Positions 1 to 8,509 of a DNA stretch of 64,000 nucleotides are shown piece after piece. This DNA is from Ornithinibacillus bavariensis (GTDB lineage Bacteria > Bacillota > Bacilli > Bacillales > Amphibacillaceae), in contig NZ_BORP01000001.1 of the NCBI RefSeq assembly GCF_018333235.1, forward strand, positions 310,001 to 374,000, written 5' to 3'. Position 1 is the first letter of the stretch. The number at the start of each line of letters is the position of its first letter. Both the position numbers and the translations under genes were made by a program. Under the pieces are notes generated by a model. It was not told the DNA's origin. It ran no database searches and saw only the letters and a list, made by a program, of their open reading frames with translations.

Positions 1-66
1 GAATTTACAGAGAAACTTTTTGCTATGGAAAATCGTGCTTTTTATAAGCCTACCTTCGAGGAATAA
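1..66 (+). CDS. yhaM: C-terminal end of YhaM-like 3'-5' exoribonuclease (partial)
   Basis: Only the last 21 codons lie in the window; the frame is open from base 1 and stops with TAA at 64-66. The tail ends FYKPTFEE. The assignment rests mainly on position: in Bacillus subtilis yhaM lies directly upstream of yhaL and prsA, as here. YhaM is an OB-fold plus HD-domain RNA/DNA exonuclease, but none of those domains is visible, so the call is inference from synteny. Confidence 0.55.
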   Translation, partial: EFTEKLFAMENRAFYKPTFEE

Positions 67-138
67 GAGAAACTCGTCATTATTTTAACCACTTGTACAT
101 ATATATGTGTTAGACATGCTGGACAAGGGGGTAATGAC

Positions 139-333
139 ATGATCTTTGGTATGCCTTGGTGGGTTTTTATGATCATTCTGTTTATTTTCTTTAGTGGTTA
201 TATGTCTTTCCGAGCAATGCGAGCCGAAAGAAGGCTGGAAAATCACTATATTGAGCAAGATGGTCAAGTTTTTCTACAGCGAATGGAAGAAGAACGTGAA
301 CGTCGACATAAGCAGGCTGAGGAAGTGAATTAA
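139..333 (+). CDS. yhaL: Sporulation protein YhaL, small membrane protein
   Basis: A 64-residue protein with one hydrophobic N-terminal segment (about residues 7-22, WWVFMIILFIFF) followed by a charged helical tail rich in Arg and Glu. Size, topology and place between yhaM and prsA match the YhaL family of Bacillus, which is annotated as sporulation-linked but has no known biochemical role. An AAGGGGG ribosome binding site precedes the ATG. A bidirectional terminator separates it from the convergent prsA. Confidence 0.75.
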   Translation: MIFGMPWWVFMIILFIFFSGYMSFRAMRAERRLENHYIEQDGQVFLQRMEEERERRHKQAEEVN

Positions 334-385
334 AAAAAGGCCAATCTCCAAATAAAGAATCATTATAGGGAGATTGGCCTTTTTA
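334..385. terminator. Bidirectional terminator between yhaL and prsA
   Basis: Inverted repeat with arms AAAAAGGCCAATCTCC and GGAGATTGGCCTTTTT (16-base arms) around a 19-nt loop. A T-run follows on each strand, so it can end both convergent transcripts. Confidence 0.9.
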
Positions 386-406
386 TTGTTTTAAGTGAAT
401 AACTTC

Positions 407-1369
407 TTATTTATTATCTTCTGACTTAGTAGTGTCTTTGTCAGAAGCCTTTTCTTTATCTGTTTTGGTGTCATCCTTGTCAGTGGACTTGTCTGAATTT
501 GTATTTGTGTTAGCTTCAGGAATAGTAAATAAATCCTTATACTCGTCCATTTTCACGTCAATATCAGCATCTTTAATTAGTTTATTAAGTCTTTCTTGAA
601 CCTTTTCATTATCGATTTTTTCAGATGCAAGCTGTTTGCGAATTTCTTCTTTTTTCTCATCAAAGGTTGGAACATCTGTTACTTTAATAATGTGGTAGCC
701 AAATTTAGATTTTACCGGTTCGCTAATTTCGCCTTCTTTTAGGCTAAATGCAGCATCCTCAAATTCTTTTACCATTTTTCCAGCTGTAAAATAACCTAAA
801 TCTCCACCATTTGCTGCAGAACCCTCATCAGTTGAATTTTCCTTAGCTAATTTCGCAAAGTCAGCTCCTTCATCCAACTGTTTTTTAAGTTCTTTTGCCT
901 TTGCTTCATCTTCTACAAGAATATGACTTGCACGAATAGCAATTTCTTTGTTTTCCTTCATTTCATCAAATTTCTTTTGTAATTCTTCATCACTTATTTT
1001 AATACCTTCAAATGCAAATTTCTCTTGTAATAGTCGACGATATGTTTGTTCACGGAATGTATCCTCCGTTAACCCTTGTTGCATTAGGGAATATTGGAAC
1101 ATGTCACCTTGCTGTTCTTTTACTTCTTGAACAGCTTGATCTACCTCTTTATCAGACACATCATATTTTTCTTCTAGTAATTTTATAAGAACCAAGTTGT
1201 ATAGAACATCTTGACCAATATATTCATTCATTTCGTTAAAAAAGTCTGCTTTAGTAATGTTACCAGCATCAGTTTTTACAACAACCTCTGAATCTGCTTT
1301 GTCATTTGAGCATCCGGATAATAGTAGTACGCCAGCTGTAATTGTAGCTGCGATTGTTAATTTTTTCAT
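407..1369 (-). CDS. prsA: Foldase lipoprotein PrsA (parvulin-type peptidyl-prolyl isomerase)
   Basis: A membrane-anchored extracytoplasmic foldase that helps exported proteins fold after Sec translocation. The signal peptide ends in a lipobox LLLSGC with the lipidated Cys at about residue 20. The parvulin domain spans about residues 135-230 and shows [16 protein letters not shown] and KFGYHIIKV. The flanking helical chaperone regions are present, and the last 40 residues are a Lys/Asp/Thr-rich tail. The ATG start (1369) has AGGAG nine bases upstream; the frame also allows a TTG one codon earlier. The length of about 320 residues is normal for PrsA. Convergent with yhaL, as in B. subtilis. Confidence 0.95.
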   Translation of the reverse strand: MKKLTIAATITAGVLLLSGCSNDKADSEVVVKTDAGNITKADFFNEMNEYIGQDVLYNLVLIKLLEEKYDVSDKEVDQAVQEVKEQQGDMFQYSLMQQGLTEDTFREQTYRRLLQEKFAFEGIKISDEELQKKFDEMKENKEIAIRASHILVEDEAKAKELKKQLDEGADFAKLAKENSTDEGSAANGGDLGYFTAGKMVKEFEDAAFSLKEGEISEPVKSKFGYHIIKVTDVPTFDEKKEEIRKQLASEKIDNEKVQERLNKLIKDADIDVKMDEYKDLFTIPEANTNTNSDKSTDKDDTKTDKEKASDKDTTKSEDNK

Positions 1370-1494
1370 CAAATTACACTCCTAATCTTATGGTTACTTC
1401 TCTTGCATTGATTAATATACCATAGTTTGTACTAAAAATAATAGCTAAAAGTGGAATTACTAACATTTTACACATTTCACGAAAAAATTCTAGT

Positions 1495-1680
1495 TTACAT
1501 CATAACATTTAGCACGCTAACATAAGAGGAAACGAGTAAGATAAGAATCATAATATTTGTTACCCGAAATACATTTGCTTGTTTCTTAGCATTCATCTCT
1601 AATTTTGCACAAAATTTTTCAGTCATGGTATTGAAAATGAACAAAATAATTAACGCATAGAACAAGAAGATAATAATCAT
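1495..1680 (-). CDS. Small membrane protein of unknown function
   Basis: A 61-residue ORF with a hydrophobic N-terminus (residues 1-17), a short charged middle and a second hydrophobic stretch (about 43-58), so probably two transmembrane segments. A GGGGAGG-type ribosome binding site lies just upstream of the ATG. It occupies the place of yhaK between prsA and yhaJ in B. subtilis, but I cannot confirm homology from sequence alone. No function is proposed. Confidence 0.6.
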   Translation of the reverse strand: MIIIFLFYALIILFIFNTMTEKFCAKLEMNAKKQANVFRVTNIMILILLVSSYVSVLNVMM

Positions 1681-1801
1681 ATCTTGAACCTCCCCACATA
1701 TGCAATATTATCTTATATGCCGTCAGCTTATCCAACTATTTAAAGTAAGATTACTATAGTTTACTGTAACAAAAAATTCACAATATGGATAGTGAAAATT
1801 A

Positions 1802-1844
1802 AAAAAGCAGAGGGAGGAATTCCCTCTACTACTACTCTGCTTTT
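1802..1844 (-). terminator. Terminator overlapping the 3' end of yhaJ
   Basis: Stem AAAGCAGAG/CTCTGCTTT with an internal GAGGGAATTCCCTC-like palindrome, followed on the minus strand by a T-run. The stop codon at 1832-1834 lies inside the hairpin. Confidence 0.75.
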
Positions 1845-2374
1845 AGTAATATATCAAATCCTTCATCACCATTTTCAACATAAGCATTCTTTGGTGCGCT
1901 TAAAATGTGACGTATAGATAAGAAATCAATAAATGAAATGCCGATGTTTAAAGATGTAGCCAAGAGAAAATATACATAGATGCTCGGAAATAGAAAGGAT
2001 GCTATTATCCCTGGTATCGTAATGAACATAGTAGGTGAAATAGCAGTTAGAATATAGGTTTTCTTTCTTAAATGCGAATTCGTATAAAAAGTAAATATTG
2101 GTGGTAATCCAATCTTTCGCTGACTCTTCACTTTTATTTTTCTATTTAAAATGATTAATGGTAAAATATGCATAAATGAATGAATGGTAGGCAAACAAAT
2201 AATTGCTACGAAAAATATGATAAATACAGAATCATTTATCTTGGCACCTTGATGATACATAGAAAACGGGATATATAATACGATAAAAGTCATTATTCCA
2301 ATAAGGATAGAGATTAGATTAATCCATCTGAAACCATATTGTTTATCCAAATTAATGGATTTCCAGCAATTCAT
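1832..2374 (-). CDS. yhaJ: YhaJ-like DUF3267 membrane protein
   Basis: 180 residues with four hydrophobic segments (about 20-38, 50-70, 105-125 and 128-150). The segment LPTIHSFMHILPL keeps a HxxxH-like pattern; DUF3267 proteins resemble site-2-protease-like membrane proteins with a histidine pair, though a classical HExxH is not seen. Family and gene position (between the yhaK place and yhaI) agree with B. subtilis yhaJ. Function is unknown. Transcribed divergently from yhaI. Confidence 0.7.
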   Translation of the reverse strand: MNCWKSINLDKQYGFRWINLISILIGIMTFIVLYIPFSMYHQGAKINDSVFIIFFVAIICLPTIHSFMHILPLIILNRKIKVKSQRKIGLPPIFTFYTNSHLRKKTYILTAISPTMFITIPGIIASFLFPSIYVYFLLATSLNIGISFIDFLSIRHILSAPKNAYVENGDEGFDILLKAE

Positions 2375-2572
2375 TAAAAGTTCGCTCCATTCTAGACATA
2401 TTGTTCACATTATTATATGCCTTTACTGTTTCAGCAAAGACTTTTTTGATGATAGTACCTTACAACGAAAAAAGCAATAGCTTTTACTAAAAAAATATAT
2501 ATTTTAATACTGATAATAACGATTATATTCTGATATTAATCTGTCGAGTGGGGGAATAGAGGGGGGTTTAGG

Positions 2573-2908
2573 TTGTTTCAAAATGACAATTTAGCAACAT
2601 TTCAAATACAATTGTTAACAAAAATAATAGACATAGAGAAATTCCCTTTTACTAAGCTTGTCATCGAAAAAAATGTTTCTCCTGAGGAATATGATGGGCT
2701 ATTTCATTTACTCGAAGTATTGAATCAGGAATTCATGGAGCAAAAAGAGGAAGGGCTCTTGGATTATTCTTCTCTTTTAGTAAAATTTGCTGGTTTATTA
2801 ACTGAAAAATTAGCGCCAGCTGAAACAATTTATGGACTAAAAAAAGAAGGGTATTTTCCAGAGCTAATGGAGGAATTTACCCAGCTCATGGAAAAAGACA
2901 TTCTATAA
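2573..2908 (+). CDS. yhaI: YhaI-like DUF1878 protein
   Basis: 111 residues, soluble and mostly helical, no signal peptide. The start is TTG at 2573, the only good candidate after the GAGGGGGG ribosome binding site. The pattern DYSSLLVKFAGLL and the C-terminal GLKKEGYFPELM are typical of DUF1878 (YhaI) proteins, as far as I recognise them. In B. subtilis the next gene is hpr/scoC; here the betaine uptake locus takes that place. Function unknown. Confidence 0.7.
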   Translation: MFQNDNLATFQIQLLTKIIDIEKFPFTKLVIEKNVSPEEYDGLFHLLEVLNQEFMEQKEEGLLDYSSLLVKFAGLLTEKLAPAETIYGLKKEGYFPELMEEFTQLMEKDIL

Positions 2909-2919
2909 TAAAAATGTGG

Positions 2920-2958
2920 AAAAACTCTCAGAATCAATCGCTTATTCTGAGAGTTTTT
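2920..2958. terminator. Bidirectional terminator between yhaI and the GbsR-type regulator
   Basis: Perfect 14-bp stem AAAACTCTCAGAAT/ATTCTGAGAGTTTT with a 9-nt loop, flanked by A and T runs on both sides. Confidence 0.9.
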
Positions 2959-2972
2959 GTATTTATTGAAAG

Positions 2973-3455
2973 CTATCTTTTCATATGAAGTGCTTCTTGA
3001 AAGAAATCTTCTAGCATTTGGTGGAATTCCAATAATTCATCAAGCTTTTTACTAATATTTTCATCTTTCTCCTCATTGGAAAGCAGCTCGAATTGTTTTT
3101 TAAAATCTAGTAATGCATCTGTACGATCAGAAGTGGCATCATTCCATTTTTTTAAATATAAATTCATCAAGTGCTTAAATAATTGAATATTTGCCTGAAA
3201 TAAATCTTTCCTAACACCTTTTCTCCAGACCCGCTTTACTAAATTTAAATTTACTAAGCTACGTACGCTTGTGCTCATCGATGTTTTACTTTTTCCAAGT
3301 GCTTCACTAAGATCATCTAATGTTAGGGCTTTTCCTTCTATATATAAATAGGTAAATACTCTTGCCTCAATTGGTGATAAATCAAATAACTCTACCGTTT
3401 TTGCAAATTCCATAAGTATTCCGTTCCTAATTGTTTCGATGTTGTTTGTCAACAT
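2973..3455 (-). CDS. GbsR/OpcR-family transcriptional repressor of compatible-solute uptake
   Basis: 160 residues. A winged helix-turn-helix spans about residues 25-85 (SPIEARVFTYLYIEG, then LSEALGKSKTSMSTSVRSL), and a helical C-terminal half would mediate dimerisation. This arrangement is that of GbsR and OpcR, MarR-superfamily repressors of choline and glycine betaine genes in B. subtilis. The gene is divergent from opuAA and shares a 300-bp promoter region containing a perfect palindrome, which fits a local regulator of the opu genes. Whether it senses choline, like GbsR, or responds to osmolarity, like OpcR, cannot be told from the sequence. Confidence 0.85.
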   Translation of the reverse strand: MLTNNIETIRNGILMEFAKTVELFDLSPIEARVFTYLYIEGKALTLDDLSEALGKSKTSMSTSVRSLVNLNLVKRVWRKGVRKDLFQANIQLFKHLMNLYLKKWNDATSDRTDALLDFKKQFELLSNEEKDENISKKLDELLEFHQMLEDFFQEALHMKR

Positions 3456-3579
3456 ACAAACCTCCCAAAGCCTAACCTATCATAAGGTTACAATACTTCC
3501 ATTCAATATAAAAATGGTAAAGTAATACGTATTTTGGAGTATTCAAGAGCATTTTTAAGTAAATCACTTCATAAACATG

Positions 3580-3595
3580 TACAGTTTAAACTGTA
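3580..3595. promoter_or_regulatory. Palindromic candidate operator of the opu/gbsR-type divergent region
   Basis: Perfect 16-bp palindrome TACAGTTTAAACTGTA. A degenerate second copy (ACAGTTTGTCCAGTTCAT, 3626-3643) overlaps the -35 region of the opu promoter. The position between a divergent GbsR-type regulator and opuAA suggests an operator. Binding is inferred. Confidence 0.6.
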
Positions 3596-3630
3596 TGAAA
3601 AATATAAACAAAAATTAAGGAATACACAGT

Positions 3631-3660
3631 TTGTCCAGTTCATATAAACAGGTGTATAGT
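3631..3660 (+). promoter_or_regulatory. Probable sigma-A promoter of the opu operon
   Basis: -35 TTGTCC (3631-3636), 18-bp spacer, -10 TATAGT (3655-3660), about 100 bp before the opuAA ATG. The half palindrome described for the operator overlaps its -35 element. Confidence 0.6.
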
Positions 3661-3758
3661 AATAAAGTGTATTGCAATTGAGTAGGACTTGTTTTTGTAA
3701 ATCTATAACTCTAGTGGATTATGGATACTACTTGAAAATATCGAAAGAGGTGAAGGGA

Positions 3759-4958
3759 ATGCCTATTATAGAAGCTAAAAACCTCACCAAGGTTTTTGGG
3801 AAAAATCCAAAACAAGCATTAGAATTACTGGAACAGGGTTTTTCTAAAGAAGAAATTCTAAAAAAGACTGGGAGTACTGTTGGTGTTAATCGTGCATCAT
3901 TCTCCGTTGAACCTGGTGAAATATTTGTCATCATGGGCTTATCGGGTAGTGGTAAATCAACTTTAGTTCGGTTGATTAATAGACTTATTGAACCTACAGA
4001 AGGAAGTATATTGATTAATGGCCAGGACCTAGCAAAAATGGATAAAAAGGCGTTACGTCAGGTTAGAAGAGAAAAGCTTGGAATGGTGTTCCAGCGCTTT
4101 GCATTATTTCCCAATCGGACAGTATTGCAAAATACAGAATTTGGGTTAGAAATTCAAAAAGTATCTAAAGAGGAAAGAACGAAGAAGGCTACCGAAGCTT
4201 TAAAAATGGTTGGACTTGGTGGTTATCTTGATCAGCAGCCTAATCAGTTATCAGGTGGCATGCAACAACGTGTTGGTTTAGCAAGAGCACTTGCTAATGA
4301 TCCCCAAATTCTACTTATGGACGAGGCTTTTTCCGCGCTTGACCCACTCATTCGTAAGGATATGCAGGATGAATTAATTGATTTACAATCCACAATGAAA
4401 AAGACAATCATTTTTATTACCCATGATTTAGATGAGGCACTTCGTATTGGTGACAGGATTGCACTAATGAAGGATGGTACGATTGTACAAATTGGGACGC
4501 CAGAAGAAATCCTAATGAACCCTGCAAATGATTATGTAGAGCGTTTTGTAGAGGATGTTGATCGTACGAAGGTGTTAACGGCAGAACATATTATGAAGCG
4601 ACCTGAAACAATTAATACGGATAAACATGGCCCGCGAGTAGCGTTAGAGCGAATGAAGGAAGCTGGTATATCTAGTATATTAGCAGTAGATAGTAAACGA
4701 AACCTGAAGGGGTATGTTACGGCTGATGATGCATCAGAGGCGAAGAAGAAAGATATTCGTGATATTTCTGAAATATTAAGGACCGATATTAAGCAGGTTG
4801 AAAAGGGAACTTCCATGCATGAAATTTTTACTATCATTAATGGTTCACCAATCCCTACTGCAGTCGTTGAAGATGGAAGATTAGTAGGAATTATTGTTCG
4901 GGGTGCTGTGATTGCCGCACTTGCAGGGGATAGCGAGGTGAATTACGAAAATGTTTAA
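3759..4958 (+). CDS. opuAA: Glycine betaine ABC transporter ATP-binding protein OpuAA
   Basis: ATPase of an osmoprotectant importer, 399 residues. The N-terminus has the OpuA/ProV-specific insertion ([16 protein letters not shown]) before the Walker [10 protein letters not shown], followed by the Q-loop VFQRF, signature LSGGMQQR and Walker [13 protein letters not shown]. Two C-terminal CBS domains (about 270-395, [11 protein letters not shown] and [12 protein letters not shown]) are known in OpuA to act as an ionic-strength sensor. The ATG at 3759 has GAAAGAGGTGAAG upstream; an in-frame TTG at 3672 would add an unlikely 29 residues. Its stop overlaps the opuAB start by 8 bp (ATGTTTAA), indicating coupling. 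Confidence 0.95.
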   Translation: MPIIEAKNLTKVFGKNPKQALELLEQGFSKEEILKKTGSTVGVNRASFSVEPGEIFVIMGLSGSGKSTLVRLINRLIEPTEGSILINGQDLAKMDKKALRQVRREKLGMVFQRFALFPNRTVLQNTEFGLEIQKVSKEERTKKATEALKMVGLGGYLDQQPNQLSGGMQQRVGLARALANDPQILLMDEAFSALDPLIRKDMQDELIDLQSTMKKTIIFITHDLDEALRIGDRIALMKDGTIVQIGTPEEILMNPANDYVERFVEDVDRTKVLTAEHIMKRPETINTDKHGPRVALERMKEAGISSILAVDSKRNLKGYVTADDASEAKKKDIRDISEILRTDIKQVEKGTSMHEIFTIINGSPIPTAVVEDGRLVGIIVRGAVIAALAGDSEVNYENV

Positions 4959-5808
4959 TACGTTAAAAGATTGGTTTATCAATGGTATACCCATTGCAGA
5001 GGGTACGGAGTGGTTGACAGACCAAATTACAGAAAAATTCTCATTCTTATTTGATCCTATAAAAGAGCATTTAGGCAATTTCATGGACTTTACAACAGAT
5101 AATCTATTGTTAGTACCACCAGTGATTATTATTATCATTGTTGCTTTAGTAGCATTTTTCTTGAGTGGAAAAAAACTTGGTTTAGCAGTTTTTTCAATTT
5201 TAGGTCTATGGTTAATTTATAATCAAGGATTTTGGGAGCACCTAATAAACACATTTGCATTAGTTCTAATTGCAAGTTTATTATCCGTTATTGTTGGGGT
5301 TCCTGTAGGGATTCTTATGTCTAAAAGCAAAACGGCTGAATCAATCATAAAGCCTATTTTGGACTTTATGCAGACTATGCCGGCATTTGTTTATCTTATT
5401 CCGGCAGTAGCTTTTTTCAGTATTGGGATGGTACCAGGTATATTTGCATCACTAATTTTTGCAACACCACCAACCGTACGCTTTACTAACCTAGGAATTC
5501 GTCAGGTTTCTAAAGAGCTCATTGAAGCTTCAGAAGCTTTTGGTAGTACGGGAATGCAGAAGCTTTTAAAGGTTGAACTACCAATGGCTAAAGCGACCAT
5601 TATGGCAGGAATTAACCAAACGGTTATGTTAGCACTTTCGATGGTAGTTATTGCATCGATGATTGGGGCACCCGGCCTTGGACGAGAAGTATTATCTGCT
5701 CTCCAACGTGCCCAGGTAGGGACAGGTTTTGTAGCTGGTATTGGAATTGTAATTTTAGCAATCATTATTGATCGCTTTACTCAAAGTGCAAATTCTAAAA
5801 AACATTAG
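4951..5808 (+). CDS. opuAB: Glycine betaine ABC transporter permease OpuAB
   Basis: 285 residues, membrane-spanning subunit of the OpuA importer, with seven or eight hydrophobic segments. The BPD_transp_1 EAA loop is visible as [27 protein letters not shown] (split: [15 protein letters not shown] then [12 protein letters not shown]). The N-terminal amphipathic region before the first helix is typical of ProW/OpuAB. Starts inside the end of opuAA. Confidence 0.95.
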   Translation: MFNTLKDWFINGIPIAEGTEWLTDQITEKFSFLFDPIKEHLGNFMDFTTDNLLLVPPVIIIIIVALVAFFLSGKKLGLAVFSILGLWLIYNQGFWEHLINTFALVLIASLLSVIVGVPVGILMSKSKTAESIIKPILDFMQTMPAFVYLIPAVAFFSIGMVPGIFASLIFATPPTVRFTNLGIRQVSKELIEASEAFGSTGMQKLLKVELPMAKATIMAGINQTVMLALSMVVIASMIGAPGLGREVLSALQRAQVGTGFVAGIGIVILAIIIDRFTQSANSKKH

Positions 5809-5904
5809 TGGATGTAATTTGGAAATACCCTTATTTATAGAGCTGGTATCTTTTCAAAGATGAGAAGTTCCATATAAATCATTAAAGAGGAGAGGTTTAC
5901 ACAT

Positions 5905-6828
5905 ATGTTGAAACGTAAATGGAAGAGTCTTTGTTTAACTTTAGGTCTATCTCTTACCCTAGTTTTAGTAGGATGCGGATCAGGTGATAAGGATTCATCT
6001 GATGGAACTGCAACTGATGGTAATGGAGAAACTAATTATAGTAAAGCAGTTGATTACACGATTACAGGTATTGAAGCAGGTGCTGGCGTATTTAAGGCAG
6101 CAGAACAAGCAGTAGAGGATTATGGACTTGATGGCTGGGAAGTACAAGCATCATCAAGTGGAGCAATGGCAACCGTATTAGGAGAAGCCATAAAAAATAA
6201 AGAGCCTATCATTGTTACTGGGTGGTCACCACACTGGAAATTTGCTAAATATGACCTTAAATATCTAGAGGATCCGAAGGGCACATTTGGTGATGAGGAG
6301 ACTATTTCTACGATGGTTCGTAAAGGGCTGGAAGAAGATAAGCCAAACGCATATAAAGTACTTGATCAATTTTTCTGGACAGAAGAGGATATGAATGCTG
6401 TTATGCTAGAAATTTCGAATGGCGGAAATCCTTCAGAAGTTGCTGCTAATTGGGTTGATGAAAATGCCGATAAAGTTGCAGAGTGGACTAAAGGAGCAGA
6501 AAAAGTTGATGGTCAAGAAATTGAATTAGTGTATGTAGAATGGGATACAGAGGTTGCTTCTACTCATGTTGTTGGAAAAGTTTTAGAGGATCTAGGTTTT
6601 AAGGTCAAGCTTACACCACTTGATAATGCTGTTATGTGGCAAGCAGTTGCTAATGGTGAGGCTGATGGTATGGTAGCCGCATGGTTACCTGGTACACATG
6701 GGGACTTATATGAAGAGTATAAAGATCAATTAGTTGACCTTGGTGCAAATCTTGAAGGTGCAAAAATCGGCCTAGTAGTTCCAGCTTATATGGACATTGA
6801 TTCTATTGAAGATCTTGAAGCGAAATAA
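5905..6828 (+). CDS. opuAC: Glycine betaine-binding lipoprotein OpuAC (copy 1)
   Basis: 307 residues. The signal peptide ends in lipobox VLVGC and is followed by a Gly/Ser/Asp linker. The two lobes of a class-II periplasmic-type binding protein follow, with Trp residues at places typical of the OpuAC aromatic cage: GWSPHW, FFWTEEDM, and MWQAVANGEADGMVAAWLPGTH. It captures betaine outside the cell and delivers it to OpuAB. It lies 96 bp after opuAB with an AAAGAGGAGAGG ribosome binding site, and a weak terminator follows. Paired with a second binding-protein gene immediately downstream. Confidence 0.93.
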   Translation: MLKRKWKSLCLTLGLSLTLVLVGCGSGDKDSSDGTATDGNGETNYSKAVDYTITGIEAGAGVFKAAEQAVEDYGLDGWEVQASSSGAMATVLGEAIKNKEPIIVTGWSPHWKFAKYDLKYLEDPKGTFGDEETISTMVRKGLEEDKPNAYKVLDQFFWTEEDMNAVMLEISNGGNPSEVAANWVDENADKVAEWTKGAEKVDGQEIELVYVEWDTEVASTHVVGKVLEDLGFKVKLTPLDNAVMWQAVANGEADGMVAAWLPGTHGDLYEEYKDQLVDLGANLEGAKIGLVVPAYMDIDSIEDLEAK

Positions 6829-6842
6829 TGTCATTATAATAG

Positions 6843-6876
6843 AGCAGGCAATTCATTTTGTCTGCTTTTGTTTTTA
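6843..6876 (+). terminator. Weak terminator between the two opuAC copies
   Basis: 9-bp stem AGCAGGCAA/TTGTCTGCT with one G-U pair, followed by TTTGTTTTT. Could give partial read-through into the second binding-protein gene. Confidence 0.6.
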
Positions 6877-6966
6877 GAATAGCTAATTAGAAAATACAAA
6901 AAACTTGATTAATAGTCGTAATGAGAGACTAGCTTGAAAAAAAGATGTAAAGGGGTTTTTAAGTCA

Positions 6967-7872
6967 ATGAAAAGGTTCTCTTTAGTAATTGGATTAATTG
7001 CTGCACTCGTACTAGCGGGCTGTGGTGATAGCTCTTCTGAACAAAAGAATGACAGTAATGAAACAGGCAATAGCAAGGCAGTCAATTATACAATAACAGG
7101 TATTGAGCCAGGGGCAGGTATTACAGTTACAACAGAAAAGGCAATTGAAGCATATGATAGCTTACATGGATGGACACTTGAACAATCCTCAACGGCAGCG
7201 ATGGCAATAGAGCTGGATAAAGCGATGAAAGCTAGAAAGCCCATTATTATCACTGGCTGGAACCCGCATTGGACATTTGCCAAGTATCCGGATATGAAAT
7301 ATTTAGAAGATCCAAAAGGGATATATGGTGGTGTTGAAGAAATAAGAACTTTGGCTCGTAAAGGCTTACAGGAAGATAAGCCTGAAGCGTATAAAATCTT
7401 AGACCAATTCCATTGGGAAGTAGAGGATATGGAAGAAATTATGTATGAGTCAAATGAAACAGGTGAGGATATTGCAGAAGTAGCAAAGAAATGGGTAGCA
7501 AATAATTCAGATAAGGTTAAGGAATGGACAGAAGGGATAAATGATGTTGATGGTGTTAAAATTGAATTAGTATCGACACCATGGGATTCTGAACGAGCTT
7601 CTGCAAGTGTTCTAAAAGAAGTGATGGAACAAAAGGGCTTTCAGGTATCAATTACTCCTGTTGACGTTGCTGTAATGTTTGAATCTATTGCAGGTGGTGA
7701 TGGTGACGCTACTTTAGCTGCTTGGCTACCAATCACACATAAGGATTTCTATGATAGCTATAAGGACGACTTTGATGATTTAGGTGCAAACCTAGAAGGA
7801 GCTAAAATTGGTTTAGTGGTTCCTGCTTATATGGACATTGATTCCATTGAAGACTTAGAACCGAATGAATAA
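6967..7872 (+). CDS. Second OpuAC-type glycine betaine-binding lipoprotein
   Basis: 301 residues with lipobox VLAGC and the same two-lobe fold as copy 1 (GWNPHW, QFHWEVEDM, AAWLPITH). The ATG at 6967 is preceded by AAAGGGG; an in-frame TTG at 6934 has no good site. The last ~28 residues (from DLGANLEGAK to DSIEDLE) are almost identical to copy 1 in protein but differ at many third codon positions, so this is an old duplication under constraint, not a recent copy. It may bind a related solute such as proline betaine; that is a guess. Confidence 0.9.
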   Translation: MKRFSLVIGLIAALVLAGCGDSSSEQKNDSNETGNSKAVNYTITGIEPGAGITVTTEKAIEAYDSLHGWTLEQSSTAAMAIELDKAMKARKPIIITGWNPHWTFAKYPDMKYLEDPKGIYGGVEEIRTLARKGLQEDKPEAYKILDQFHWEVEDMEEIMYESNETGEDIAEVAKKWVANNSDKVKEWTEGINDVDGVKIELVSTPWDSERASASVLKEVMEQKGFQVSITPVDVAVMFESIAGGDGDATLAAWLPITHKDFYDSYKDDFDDLGANLEGAKIGLVVPAYMDIDSIEDLEPNE

Positions 7873-7880
7873 TAAGATGA

Positions 7881-7918
7881 AAAAGCTTTCTCGAAACTAA
7901 TTTCGGGAAAGCTTTTAT
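7881..7918 (+). terminator. Terminator of the opu operon
   Basis: Stem AAAAGCTTTCTCGAAA/TTTCGGGAAAGCTTTT around CTAA (16-base arms, one mismatch), ending in TTTT. Confidence 0.9.
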
Positions 7919-7991
7919 CTTGAATCAAACTTATAATGTTATTGTATCAGTAGTGTGGAACCTCATTAAAGTTAAGTTATGCTGTGTAAAC

Positions 7992-8351
7992 TTAACCCTT
8001 TTGTACTTTTTCTTCCAAATCCTTCAAACTGGATTCTATTTGTTCTAAGTATTGATGGATATTATGTTGATGTGGCTCAACTGATTCCTTCCATTCGACA
8101 ACGGAGCTTTTCATTTCCTGTGTTAATTCTTTAATTAGGGAAACGCCTTCCTTAGATGTTGCTGCAAGCTGATTTTTCAAACGTAAACTGTCTAGCTTTA
8201 GCTTCTCTAATAATTCCTTCCACTCAATACCTTGATTCATTACCTTGGTTCGTAGTTCTTTTCCAGATGTAGGCGCACTTAATAATGTTGCGGTGGCACC
8301 TACAACACCTCCTACTAAAATTCCTAAAAACAATGATTTACCACTTGCCAT
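7992..8351 (-). CDS. yhaH: YtxH-domain protein YhaH
   Basis: 119 residues. The N-terminus MASGKSLFLGILVGGVVG is a Gly-rich transmembrane segment followed by LLSAPTSGKELR, the hallmark of YtxH-domain proteins, then a long amphipathic helical region likely to form a coiled coil. In B. subtilis yhaH lies next to trpP (yhaG), as here, and relatives are general-stress proteins. No sigma-B promoter was identified with confidence. Function unknown. Confidence 0.85.
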   Translation of the reverse strand: MASGKSLFLGILVGGVVGATATLLSAPTSGKELRTKVMNQGIEWKELLEKLKLDSLRLKNQLAATSKEGVSLIKELTQEMKSSVVEWKESVEPHQHNIHQYLEQIESSLKDLEEKVQKG

Positions 8352-8460
8352 ACTTTACCGCTCCTTTCCCACTTACTATATTTTTTCCTGGTTTTCTCTA
8401 TTTTATGTTTAGTATTCTAGTCTGTACGGAAATTTGCCGCATGGATAAATTACTATCGGT

Positions 8461-8496
8461 TTAAAAAATCCTCTGACAAGTGAACGCCAGAGGATT
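8461..8496 (-). terminator. Terminator of trpP
   Basis: 9-bp stem AATCCTCTG/CAGAGGATT with a T-run following on the minus strand. Confidence 0.85.
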
Positions 8497-8509
8497 AACG
8501 TACAAATCA

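Noticed and set aside
3672-3758. Longer N-terminus of opuAA
   Set aside because: The extension starts at TTG almost on the -10 element of the promoter and the family begins at the ATG at 3759 with its own ribosome binding site.
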